Source: Mannheimia indoligenes (GTDB lineage: Bacteria; Pseudomonadota; Gammaproteobacteria; Enterobacterales; Pasteurellaceae). From it: a DNA stretch of 64,000 nt. A program made the translations under genes and the position numbers. The notes under the pieces are model-generated. The model did no database searches. It was not told where the DNA came from and worked only from the letters and a program-made list of their open reading frames with translations. Below, one piece after another: positions 52,530 through 59,918 of the stretch. Location: NCBI RefSeq assembly GCF_036880405.1, contig NZ_JBAJJM010000005.1:133627-197626 (forward strand), written 5' to 3'. Position 1 is the first letter of the stretch, and every line of letters starts with the position of its first letter.

Positions 52530-53195
52530 ATGGAAAATCGTTTAGCTCATAGCTACTCAACATCTGAATCACTTATTAGCACTCACAAAGTGCTACGCAA
52601 TACCTATATGTTATTGGCAATGACACTGACTTTCTCAGCCGTTGTTGCTTTTGTTGCAATGCAAATGAACGCACCGGCAATGCCTTGGTGGGGATTATTA
52701 ATCGGCTTTTATGGCTTACTTTTCTTAACGAATGCCACTTCAAATAGCAGTGTGGGTATCTTAAGCGTATTTGCGTTAACAGGCTTCTTGGGTTATACCT
52801 TAGGTCCTATTTTAAACCGCTACATCGGTGCCGGTTTAGGTGATATCGTTGCTCTTGCATTTGGTGCAACGGCATTAGTTTTCTTCGCTTGTTCAGCTTA
52901 TGTATTAACCACGAAAAAAGATATGAGTTTCTTAAGCGGAATGATGGTAGCATTATTTGTGGTACTATTAGTCGGCATTATCGCTAACATTTTCTTAGCG
53001 ATTCCGGCACTAGGTTTAGCCTTAAGCAGCTTATTTGTTATCTTCTCAAGCGGTGCGATTTTACTCGCAACCAGCAATATTATTCACGGTGGCGAAACAA
53101 ACTATATTCGTGCAACTGTTGATTTATATGTTTCTATCTATAACCTATTTGTAAGTTTCTTACAAATCTTTGGTGTATTAGGTAGCGATGATTAA
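52530..53195 (+). CDS. yccA: Bax inhibitor-1 family membrane protein YccA (FtsH modulator)
   Basis: A 221-residue inner-membrane protein with seven hydrophobic segments, of the BI-1/YccA family. YccA is a slow substrate and modulator of the FtsH protease in E. coli, which links it to hflKC elsewhere in this window. Conserved pieces include STHKVLRNTYMLLAMTLTFS at the N-terminus and ATVDLYVSIYNLFVSFLQIF at the C-terminus. AAGGAA precedes the ATG. tusE follows, as in E. coli. Confidence 0.94.
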   Translation: MENRLAHSYSTSESLISTHKVLRNTYMLLAMTLTFSAVVAFVAMQMNAPAMPWWGLLIGFYGLLFLTNATSNSSVGILSVFALTGFLGYTLGPILNRYIGAGLGDIVALAFGATALVFFACSAYVLTTKKDMSFLSGMMVALFVVLLVGIIANIFLAIPALGLALSSLFVIFSSGAILLATSNIIHGGETNYIRATVDLYVSIYNLFVSFLQIFGVLGSDD

Positions 53196-53213
53196 TATTA
53201 AAATATAAGAGGA

Positions 53214-53241
53214 ATGCCACTTTATGTGGCATTTTTATTTT
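53214..53241 (+). terminator. Terminator-like hairpin between yccA and tusE
   Basis: ATGCCAC (53214-53220) and GTGGCAT (53226-53232) form a 7 bp stem with a 5-base loop, followed by TTTTATTTT that runs straight into the ATG at 53242. It could partly end the yccA transcript or act on tusE translation. Confidence 0.65.
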
Positions 53242-53574
53242 ATGTCTATAGAACTGAATAATATCCAATACCCAACTGACGATGCAGGTTATTTGAAAAA
53301 CCTAAATGATTGGTCTGAACAACTCGCTGAAAAAATCGCAGAAAAAGAACAAATTACATTAACGGAAGAACATTGGGAAATCATCTACTTAGTGCGAGAG
53401 TTTTACCAAGAATACAAAACCTCTCCTGCAATTAGAATGTTAGTCAAAGCAATGGCACAAAAATTTGGCGAAGAAAAAGGCAATAGCCGTTATTTACAAC
53501 GTTTATTCCCCGACGGACCGGCAAAACAAGCCACAAAAATTGCAGGATTGCCGAAACCTGCGAAATGTTTATAA
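53242..53574 (+). CDS. tusE: Sulfurtransferase TusE (DsrC family)
   Basis: TusE takes sulfur from the TusBCD complex and hands it to MnmA for 2-thiouridine formation in tRNA. The 110 residues end with the universally conserved penultimate-type cysteine in KIAGLPKPAKCL. SPAIRMLVKAMAQKFGEEKG and NSRYLQRLFPDGPAKQATK are family signatures. The start is uncertain: ATG at 53242 fits the family N-terminus, but AGAGG at 53208-53212 is better placed for the in-frame ATG at 53224, which lies inside the hairpin (that would add six residues). Downstream of yccA, as in E. coli. Confidence 0.92.
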   Translation: MSIELNNIQYPTDDAGYLKNLNDWSEQLAEKIAEKEQITLTEEHWEIIYLVREFYQEYKTSPAIRMLVKAMAQKFGEEKGNSRYLQRLFPDGPAKQATKIAGLPKPAKCL

Positions 53575-53589
53575 GAGGCTTATTATTTT

Positions 53590-53615
53590 ATTTTTTCGAT
53601 CTATATCGAAAAAAT
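53590..53615. terminator. Hairpin after tusE with TCGATCT core
   Basis: ATTTTTTCGAT (53590-53600) and ATCGAAAAAAT (53605-53615) form a perfect 11 bp stem with loop CTAT. Its likely role is to end tusE. The core is close to the hairpin at 13839-13878. Confidence 0.65.
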
Positions 53616-53680
53616 AGATTTTGCTATTTGCACAACTAAAATAAAAACCATAACCTCCTTATATTATTAAGGAGTACATT

Positions 53681-53905
53681 ATGTGGAATTTATTTAAAAC
53701 ACCGATTGAAAAAGGTTCATTTGAATCTTGGGCAAAAATCAGTGATGATATCGCCAAAGTTGCAATTTTAGCAATTCCTGTTATTCTGTATGGAAACGAT
53801 ACAACTTCTGCGAAAGTATTTAATATTACAATGTTAACTCTATTCACTTATTTCTTTTTAAACTGTGGAAGGCAACTGAGAAGAAAGCTAGAGGAGATAA
53901 AATAA
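53681..53905 (+). CDS. Small membrane protein of unknown function (74 residues)
   Basis: I recognise no family. The 74 residues have an amphipathic start (MWNLFKTPIEKGSFESW), two short hydrophobic segments (about residues 26-38 and 48-62, VFNITMLTLFTYFFL), and a basic C-terminus (RQLRRKLEEIK). TTAAGGAGT lies at ideal spacing before the ATG, so translation is credible. The stop overlaps the start of a 27-codon frame (TAATG), and one terminator follows both, so they form a two-gene unit. A membrane or stress-related role is only a guess. Confidence 0.65.
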   Translation: MWNLFKTPIEKGSFESWAKISDDIAKVAILAIPVILYGNDTTSAKVFNITMLTLFTYFFLNCGRQLRRKLEEIK

Positions 53906-53988
53906 TGGAATTTGGATATACACTAGGCATTACGCTATTTATTATGGGTGCTGTTTTTTATATAGCAACTTATTTCTTAACAAAATAA
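53905..53988 (+). CDS. Tiny predicted membrane protein (27 residues)
   Basis: The frame starts at the ATG that overlaps the stop of the preceding gene and ends in TAA. It encodes one hydrophobic helix (FGYTLGITLFIMGAVFYI, residues 3-20) with a single Lys at the C-terminus. AGAGGAGAT lies 7-15 bases upstream, inside the previous gene. Translation is supported by the coupling and the ribosome binding site, not by homology. Size and character resemble single-helix regulatory or stress proteins and type I toxins, but nothing shows which. Confidence 0.5.
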   Translation: MEFGYTLGITLFIMGAVFYIATYFLTK

Positions 53989-53990
53989 TT

Positions 53991-54020
53991 GAAAGCGAGC
54001 AACAAGCTCGCTTTTGTTTT
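53991..54020 (+). terminator. Terminator of the small membrane-protein pair
   Basis: AAAGCGAGC (53992-54000) and GCTCGCTTT (54006-54014) form a 9 bp stem with an AACAA loop, followed by a T-rich run. Confidence 0.88.
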
Positions 54021-54104
54021 GCAGTCCCGTAATTTCCCCTTGAAATTTCCCTCATTTTTCTATAGAGTTTTCCAGTTATTTTCAAATTACATATAGGTCA
54101 AATA

Positions 54105-54644
54105 ATGAGCCAATTAGATTTAATCAAATCTTCTATCAAATCTATTCCTGATTACCCTAAAGCAGGGATTATTTTCCGTGATATTACTTCACTTTTAGAA
54201 GTACCAACCGCATTCCAAGCAACTGTTGATGCCATTGTGGCTGAATTTAAAGACAAAGGTATTACTAAAATTGTTGGTACAGAGTCTCGTGGTTTTATTT
54301 TCGGAGCTCCTGTTGCCTTAGCACTTGGCGTACCTTTTGTGCTAGTTCGTAAGCCTAAAAAATTACCGCGTGAAGTAATTTCTCAATCTTATACTCTTGA
54401 ATATGGTGAAGACACGTTAGAAATTCACAAAGATGCGATCAACGGTAACGACAACGTGTTGATGATCGACGACTTATTAGCAACCGGTGGCACTATTGAC
54501 GCAACGGCAAAATTGATCCGCCGCTTAGGGGGAACTGTAGAACACGCAGCGTTTGTAATCTGGCTACCTGACTTAGGTGGTAAAGAACGCTTAGAACAAG
54601 AAGGAATTAAATCCTTCAGTTTAGTGAGTTTTGAAGGTCATTAA
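54105..54644 (+). CDS. apt: Adenine phosphoribosyltransferase Apt
   Basis: Apt salvages adenine to AMP with PRPP. The 179 residues contain the PRPP-binding motif VLMIDDLLATGGTIDATAKL (about 122-141), KIVGTESRGFIFGAPVALAL and IPDYPKAGIIFRDITSLLE near the N-terminus. A purine salvage partner of the de novo genes purH and purA in this window. It is followed by dnaX, as in E. coli, after a palindrome that may act as a terminator. Confidence 0.96.
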   Translation: MSQLDLIKSSIKSIPDYPKAGIIFRDITSLLEVPTAFQATVDAIVAEFKDKGITKIVGTESRGFIFGAPVALALGVPFVLVRKPKKLPREVISQSYTLEYGEDTLEIHKDAINGNDNVLMIDDLLATGGTIDATAKLIRRLGGTVEHAAFVIWLPDLGGKERLEQEGIKSFSLVSFEGH

Positions 54645-54681
54645 TTACAAGCGGTTGTATCTTCTCAATTTTTTGCAACCA

Positions 54682-54709
54682 GTAGGAGCTAATTTCAATT
54701 AGCTCCTAC
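54682..54709. repeat. 28 bp palindrome with GTAGG/CCTAC ends, between apt and dnaX
   Basis: GTAGGAGCTAATT, TC, AATTAGCTCCTAC has perfect 13 bp arms. Compared with 30655-30682 it differs at the sixth base of the left arm and the matching base of the right arm (G:C there, A:T here) plus one centre base. It ends 20 bases before the dnaX ATG. Confidence 0.9.
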
Positions 54710-54729
54710 AAAATGAATAAAGAACAAAT

Positions 54730-56769
54730 ATGAGTTATCAGGTTCTAGCCCGCAAATGGAGACCTCAACGCTTCTCTGAAGTGGTTGGGCAACAGCACGT
54801 TTTATCTGCTCTTGAAAACAGTTTAAGAGAAGATAGGCTTCATCACGCCTATCTGTTTTCAGGCACCCGAGGCGTAGGAAAAACCTCCATTGCTCGCCTT
54901 TTTGCAAAAGGGCTAAACTGCGAAAATGGCATTACTGCTGACCCTTGTGGAGAATGTGCCAACTGCAAGGCAATTGAAGAAGGGCATTTTATCGATCTGA
55001 TTGAGATCGATGCAGCCTCTCGCACCAAAGTGGAAGATACCCGCGAGCTACTTGATAACGTACAATACAAACCCACCGTTGGGCGTTTTAAGGTTTATCT
55101 GATCGACGAAGTGCATATGCTCTCTCGCCACAGCTTCAATGCGTTACTTAAAACCCTTGAAGAACCGCCTGAGTACGTTAAATTCTTATTGGCGACTACC
55201 GATCCGCAAAAGCTGCCGATCACTATTCTTTCTCGCTGTATGCAATTCCATTTGCGTGCATTAGAACAATCGCAAATTGCTAAGCACCTAGAATTTATTC
55301 TCAACGCAGAAAGTATTCCTTATGAAACTATTGCTATTGAAAAACTAGCAAAAGCGGCACAGGGTAGTATTCGTGATTCACTCAGTCTCACTGATCAAGC
55401 TATCGCAATGAGTAATGCCAATATTACTCTTGATGCAGTAAGCCAAATGTTGGGGCTCATTGATGACAATCAGCCATTAGAATTAGTGCAAGCAATCGCC
55501 CAAGCTGATGGCGAAAAAGCAATGGCAATCATTGAACAAATTGCCGCTAAAGGAGTGGATTGGCAACAATTGCTGAGTGATATTGCAGAAACATTGCACA
55601 AAATTGCGATGTTACAATTAGTCAAAACTACCGCCGCAGAAGAAACTCTCATTCATTTTCTGGCAAAACAGATGCCACCTGAAGATGTGCAGTTTTTCTA
55701 TCAACTTATCCTTAACAGCAAAAAAGAGCTACCTTTTGCACCCGAGCAACGTGCCGGTGTGGAAATGGCGATACTGCGTGCATTAGCTTTCCACCCAAAA
55801 CAGGCGGAAAGAATGGCAACTATGGTCATTCCAACGGTATCTGCCGTTCCGCAAACTAATGTGGTTACAAATACTCAGCCGAAGCCACAAAATCAAATTG
55901 CTCAACTAAGAGAAACCTTAGAGAAAAATCAGCAAAAATCGGTAGTGGCTTCACAAACGACACAAGCACCAACTGTAGCTCCTATAATGCCTAAAGAAGA
56001 AAATACCACTACGTTTTCTCCGGCAATGGCTGCACTTGAAGCCCGCAAAAAATTACAGCAACAGCAAGCTGATTTAACTCAAGCCGAAAAAAAAAAGCCT
56101 GAGTTAAAAACACCTCAATTTATTGCAAAAAAATCGGAAAATTCGACCGCTTCATTACAAGAACGATTTATCCAGTTTGCAGAACATCAACAACAAACGG
56201 CACATCAATCCGTTTCAAAAGTAGAAAACACGCCTAAAAGCATAGACGATGAAGATTACCGTTGGACTTGGCTCAACCCTGAATTAGAAAACCAAGCAGA
56301 CAGTGCCAAACCGTCGGATATTAAGCAAGCTATTTTGCAAGAACGTACACCAGAACTAGTGGCAAAAACCATTGATTTATCTTGCCAACAAGATAAATGG
56401 TGTGAGATTGCTAATTCGCTTAATTTAGGCGGTTTTTCACGCCAAATTGCCTTAAACAGCTACTTAGATAAACACGCAGACAACCATCTTTCGTTGGTAT
56501 TAAAGCCCAATATGGCACATTTAGATAATGTGGAATCTCGTAAAAATTTAGAAGTGGCATTGGCTGAAAAAGGCTATAGCTATGATTTATCTATCGGCGA
56601 CAATGCTGATAAACAAACACCGCTGGAAATTCGTCGAGCCATTTTCAAACAACTCACTGAAGCAGCAAAATCTGCTTTGCTGAACGATGAAAAATTAATG
56701 TTACTTCGCAACGCTTTCGATGCACAAATTGATGAATCGACCATTCGAGCGGTTGCACAGAGTGAGTAA
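54730..56769 (+). CDS. dnaX: DNA polymerase III subunits tau and gamma DnaX
   Basis: DnaX is the ATPase of the clamp loader; tau also ties polymerase and helicase together. The full 679-residue frame (tau) has the P-loop FSGTRGVGKTSIARLFAKG (about 42-60), a zinc module CGECANC, DEVHMLSRHSFNALLKTLEE, and after about residue 370 a Gln-rich linker and tau-specific C-terminal domains. A run of ten A residues at 56087-56096 (codons 453-456) ends the linker. A -1 slip there reads Ala then TGA, which would give a gamma-like 457-residue product. Four bases separate it from yadG. Confidence 0.96.
   Translation: MSYQVLARKWRPQRFSEVVGQQHVLSALENSLREDRLHHAYLFSGTRGVGKTSIARLFAKGLNCENGITADPCGECANCKAIEEGHFIDLIEIDAASRTKVEDTRELLDNVQYKPTVGRFKVYLIDEVHMLSRHSFNALLKTLEEPPEYVKFLLATTDPQKLPITILSRCMQFHLRALEQSQIAKHLEFILNAESIPYETIAIEKLAKAAQGSIRDSLSLTDQAIAMSNANITLDAVSQMLGLIDDNQPLELVQAIAQADGEKAMAIIEQIAAKGVDWQQLLSDIAETLHKIAMLQLVKTTAAEETLIHFLAKQMPPEDVQFFYQLILNSKKELPFAPEQRAGVEMAILRALAFHPKQAERMATMVIPTVSAVPQTNVVTNTQPKPQNQIAQLRETLEKNQQKSVVASQTTQAPTVAPIMPKEENTTTFSPAMAALEARKKLQQQQADLTQAEKKKPELKTPQFIAKKSENSTASLQERFIQFAEHQQQTAHQSVSKVENTPKSIDDEDYRWTWLNPELENQADSAKPSDIKQAILQERTPELVAKTIDLSCQQDKWCEIANSLNLGGFSRQIALNSYLDKHADNHLSLVLKPNMAHLDNVESRKNLEVALAEKGYSYDLSIGDNADKQTPLEIRRAIFKQLTEAAKSALLNDEKLMLLRNAFDAQIDESTIRAVAQSE
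56087..56096 (+). promoter_or_regulatory. A10 slippery run in dnaX, candidate tau/gamma recoding site
   Basis: The frame reads GAA AAA AAA AAG CCT GAG. In the -1 frame GCC TGA follows at once, and in the +1 frame CTG AGT TAA. This contains the E. coli-type slippery heptamer A AAA AAG, and a run of ten A residues also favours transcriptional slippage as in Thermus dnaX. No strong downstream stem-loop is evident. Confidence 0.7.
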
Positions 56770-56773
56770 ATAG

Positions 56774-57682
56774 ATGAAAGCATTAGAATTAATTGATCTT
56801 GTGAAAACCTACCCGACCGGTGTAAAAGCAGTAAAAGGGATCAACCTTGTAGTAGGGCAAGGGGATTTCTACGCTCTACTCGGGCATAACGGTGCAGGAA
56901 AATCCACCACTATTGGTATTATTAGCTCCCTTGTGAATAAAACAAGTGGTAGCGTGAAAGTGTTTGGCTACGATTTAGATACACAAAAGGTGGAATTAAA
57001 ACACCAAATCGGGCTTGTACCACAAGAATTTAATTTTAATCAGTTTGAAAAGGTCATTGATGTGCTGGTACAACAAGCCGGTTTTTACGGTATTCCACGC
57101 AAAGAGGCTCTTATTCGTGCCGAAAAATGGTTAAAACAGCTCGATTTATGGGAAAAACGCACACATCTTACTCGTGAGCTTTCCGGCGGAATGAAACGCC
57201 GTGTGATGATCGCCAGAGCCTTAATGCACAATCCCAAACTATTGATTTTAGACGAACCCACCGCAGGGGTGGATATTGAACTCCGCCGCTCATTATGGGA
57301 TTTCTTACGGGATCTGAACAATCAAGGCACAACGATTATTCTAACTACCCACTATTTAGAAGAAGCAGAAATGTTATGCCGCCATATTGGCATTATTCAA
57401 AATGGTGAATTGATTGAAAACACCTCAATGAAAGCCTTGCTTGCGAAATTAGAAAGCGAGGTGTTTGTGTTGGATTTGCAAAATTCTATTCAAAATCAAC
57501 CGCTTGTCATTCAAGACTATCCGCATAAATGGATCGATGAAAACACCCTTGAAGTCAATGTGAAACGTCAGCAAGGACTAACAAATCTCTTTTCACAAAT
57601 CGCGGCTCAAGGTGCGGAAGTATTAAGTATGCGAAATAAATCCAACCGTTTGGAAGAACTCTTTATTAATATGGCTCAATAA
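56774..57682 (+). CDS. yadG: ABC-2 type exporter, ATP-binding subunit (YadG-like)
   Basis: The 302 residues form one ABC ATPase domain with Walker A LLGHNGAGKST (about 36-46), signature RELSGGMKRRVMIARAL (about 134-150), Walker B LLILDEPTAGVDIEL and a switch histidine in ILTTHYLEEAEML. The C-terminal extension is typical of E. coli YadG. The permease yadH follows 1 bp later, and the pair should export an unknown substrate. It starts 4 bp after dnaX. Confidence 0.92.
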   Translation: MKALELIDLVKTYPTGVKAVKGINLVVGQGDFYALLGHNGAGKSTTIGIISSLVNKTSGSVKVFGYDLDTQKVELKHQIGLVPQEFNFNQFEKVIDVLVQQAGFYGIPRKEALIRAEKWLKQLDLWEKRTHLTRELSGGMKRRVMIARALMHNPKLLILDEPTAGVDIELRRSLWDFLRDLNNQGTTIILTTHYLEEAEMLCRHIGIIQNGELIENTSMKALLAKLESEVFVLDLQNSIQNQPLVIQDYPHKWIDENTLEVNVKRQQGLTNLFSQIAAQGAEVLSMRNKSNRLEELFINMAQ

Positions 57683-57683
57683 A

Positions 57684-58445
57684 ATGAATTTTATCGGATT
57701 TTATACTTTAGCGTGCAAAGAGTGCCGTCGTATTCTGAGAATTTGGCGACAAACTCTTGTGCCGCCTGTAATTACCACTACCCTCTACTTTTTAATTTTT
57801 GGAAAATTAATCGGTGGACGCATTGGCGAGATGAATGGCGTGGGTTATATGGAATTTATTGCTCCCGGCTTGATTATGATGACGGCAATTACTGCCTCTT
57901 ATGTGAATACCGCTTCGTCTTTCTTCTTAAGCAAATTTACCCGTGATTTTGAAGAATTACTGATTTCCCCCCTTTCCACTCATAACATTATTTGGGGCTA
58001 TTTATTAGGTAGTATTTTGCGAGCCGGCTTGGCAGCTCTTTTGGTAATGTTAGTTGCAATGATATTTGTGAGCTTTGATATTCATTCCTTTGCTATCATT
58101 GCTCTAACGCTATTTTTAACCATTGTTGCCTTTGCATTAGGCGGTTTGATTAATGCCGTTTTTGCGAAGTCCTTTGATGATGTAGGATTAATTCCTACCT
58201 TTGTGCTTACGCCACTCACTTATTTAGGTGGTGTGTTTTATTCTATCTCGCTTCTGCCAGAGTTTTGGCAAACAGTGTCAAAATTTAACCCTATTGTGTA
58301 TATGATCAACGGCTTAAGATATGGTTTTTTAGGTATTAGCGATGTACCATTAATTTACACCTTTGGGGTGTTAATTTCATTATGTTTAGGGCTATATATT
58401 GTAGCTTATTCGTTAATTCAGCGAGGGATAGGGCTTCGTTCTTAA
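57684..58445 (+). CDS. yadH: ABC-2 type exporter, permease subunit (YadH-like)
   Basis: A 253-residue membrane protein with six hydrophobic segments of the ABC-2 permease family, close in pattern to E. coli YadH (VPPVITTTLYFLIFGKLIG, FTRDFEELLISPLSTHNIIW, TPLTYLGGVFYSISLLPEFW). It pairs with YadG. The stop is 22 bp before modA, whose own ribosome binding site fills that gap, so yadGH and modABC may share a transcript. Confidence 0.92.
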   Translation: MNFIGFYTLACKECRRILRIWRQTLVPPVITTTLYFLIFGKLIGGRIGEMNGVGYMEFIAPGLIMMTAITASYVNTASSFFLSKFTRDFEELLISPLSTHNIIWGYLLGSILRAGLAALLVMLVAMIFVSFDIHSFAIIALTLFLTIVAFALGGLINAVFAKSFDDVGLIPTFVLTPLTYLGGVFYSISLLPEFWQTVSKFNPIVYMINGLRYGFLGISDVPLIYTFGVLISLCLGLYIVAYSLIQRGIGLRS

Positions 58446-58467
58446 ATTTGATAATTAAGGAGACTTT

Positions 58468-59226
58468 ATGAAAACATTCAAAGTATTATCAGTTGTAGGT
58501 ATGTTAGCTTTTGGTGCAAATTCTGCTTTTGCCGAAGAAATTACTGTATTTGCAGCCGCATCAATGACTAATGTACTCCAAGAAATTAATCAAGATTTTG
58601 AGAAGAAATATCCTGAAGATAAAGTAACTTTTTCCTTCGCCTCCTCTTCTGTTTTAGCTAAACAAATCGAGCAAGATGCCCCAGCAGATGTATTTATTTC
58701 TTCTGATTTAAAATGGATGGATTACGTTGCCGAAAAACAACCACCAAAAATCAAACATCGCCAAAATTTAGTGAAAAATGAACTGGTTTTAATTGCCCCA
58801 AACGAGAGCAAAATCCAAGCAGAAAGCATACAAGCGGTCGATTTTGCCAAAGAATTAACAAATAGTTATTTATCTGTGGGCGACCCATCCCACGTTCCCG
58901 CTGGAAGATATGCTCAAAAAGCCTTAACCTACTATAATCTGTGGGAAACAGTAGAACCGAAACTGGCTCGAGCCAAAAACGTGCGAGATGCACTTTCTTT
59001 TGTTGAACGTGGTGAATCACCATTAGGGATTGTTTATTCCACCGATGCAAAAGTGTCTGATAAAGTCAAAGTGCTTGCCGTATTTCCACAGGAAAGCTAT
59101 GGCGAAATTGTTTACCCTGCCGCAGTGGTGAGTGAAAAACAATCTGCCGTAAAATTTTTAGATTTTCTACAGACACCGGAAGCCAAAGCTCGATTTGAAG
59201 CGGCTGGATTTAAACCGATTGAGTGA
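58468..59226 (+). CDS. modA: Molybdate ABC transporter substrate-binding protein ModA
   Basis: The periplasmic protein that binds molybdate (and tungstate). The 252 residues start with a signal peptide likely cut after SAFA (about residue 22). The mature part begins EEITVFAAASMTNVLQEI, with oxyanion-binding Ser residues in AAASMT and FASSSVLAKQ, and later VGDPSHVPAGRYAQKAL and NVRDALSFVERGESPLGIVY. AAGGAGA precedes the ATG. The stop overlaps the modB start (TGATG). Confidence 0.95.
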   Translation: MKTFKVLSVVGMLAFGANSAFAEEITVFAAASMTNVLQEINQDFEKKYPEDKVTFSFASSSVLAKQIEQDAPADVFISSDLKWMDYVAEKQPPKIKHRQNLVKNELVLIAPNESKIQAESIQAVDFAKELTNSYLSVGDPSHVPAGRYAQKALTYYNLWETVEPKLARAKNVRDALSFVERGESPLGIVYSTDAKVSDKVKVLAVFPQESYGEIVYPAAVVSEKQSAVKFLDFLQTPEAKARFEAAGFKPIE

Positions 59227-59918
59227 TGTTTGATTTTACCCCACAAGAACTAAATGCGATTGTTCTCAGCCTAAAAGTTGCCTTCATTGCGGTGGTGCTT
59301 GCTTTACCACTTGCCGTATGGGTGGCTTGGCTACTTTCTCGCAAACAATTTTGGGGCAAGAGCATTTTAAACGGTATTGTTCATTTACCGTTGGTTTTAC
59401 CGCCGGTAGTAATCGGCTATTTGCTGTTAATCTCTATGGCGAAACGTGGGGTAATCGGGCAATATTTGTGGGAATGGTTTCATTTTAGTTTCAGTTTTTC
59501 GTGGAAAGGTGCGGTACTTGCCTCAATGGTAATGGCATTTCCACTAATGGTTCGCTCAATCCGTTTGGCATTTGATTCGGTTGATCCCAAACTCGAACAA
59601 GCTGCACGCACATTAGGGGCAAGCCCGTTAAAAGTCTTTTTTACCTTAAATTTACCCCTTGCATTTTCAGGTATTATTGCCGGGAGTGTACTCGGTTTTG
59701 CTCGCTCATTAGGTGAGTTTGGGGCAACCATTACTTTTGTATCCAACATTCCAAATCAAACCCAAACCATTCCGGCTGCCCTGTTTACTTTTATTGAAAC
59801 GCCAAATGGCGAAATGGCTGCTGCCCGCTTATGTTTGGTAGCGATTGCGATTTCATTAATCGCCCTATTCTGTTCGGAATGGTTGGCTGAAAGGCAGAAA
59901 CATTATGCTAAAACTTAA
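59226..59918 (+). CDS. modB: Molybdate ABC transporter permease ModB
   Basis: A 230-residue inner-membrane permease with five or six hydrophobic segments. The cytoplasmic coupling (EAA) loop is visible in EQAARTLGASPLKVFFTLNL followed by PLAFSG. The length fits ModB of E. coli (229). The ATG at 59226 overlaps the modA stop; an in-frame GTG directly before it is a less likely start. The modC start lies within its last codons. Confidence 0.94.
   Translation: MFDFTPQELNAIVLSLKVAFIAVVLALPLAVWVAWLLSRKQFWGKSILNGIVHLPLVLPPVVIGYLLLISMAKRGVIGQYLWEWFHFSFSFSWKGAVLASMVMAFPLMVRSIRLAFDSVDPKLEQAARTLGASPLKVFFTLNLPLAFSGIIAGSVLGFARSLGEFGATITFVSNIPNQTQTIPAALFTFIETPNGEMAAARLCLVAIAISLIALFCSEWLAERQKHYAKT

Noticed and set aside
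54682..54709. Attachment site or integration scar between apt and dnaX
   Set aside because: The palindrome is not next to a tRNA gene or integrase, and its near-copy at 30655 points to a dispersed repeat instead.
56087..56096. Phase-variable homopolymer switching dnaX on and off
   Set aside because: dnaX is essential and the slip products still contain the whole clamp-loader ATPase part, so tau/gamma recoding is the better reading.
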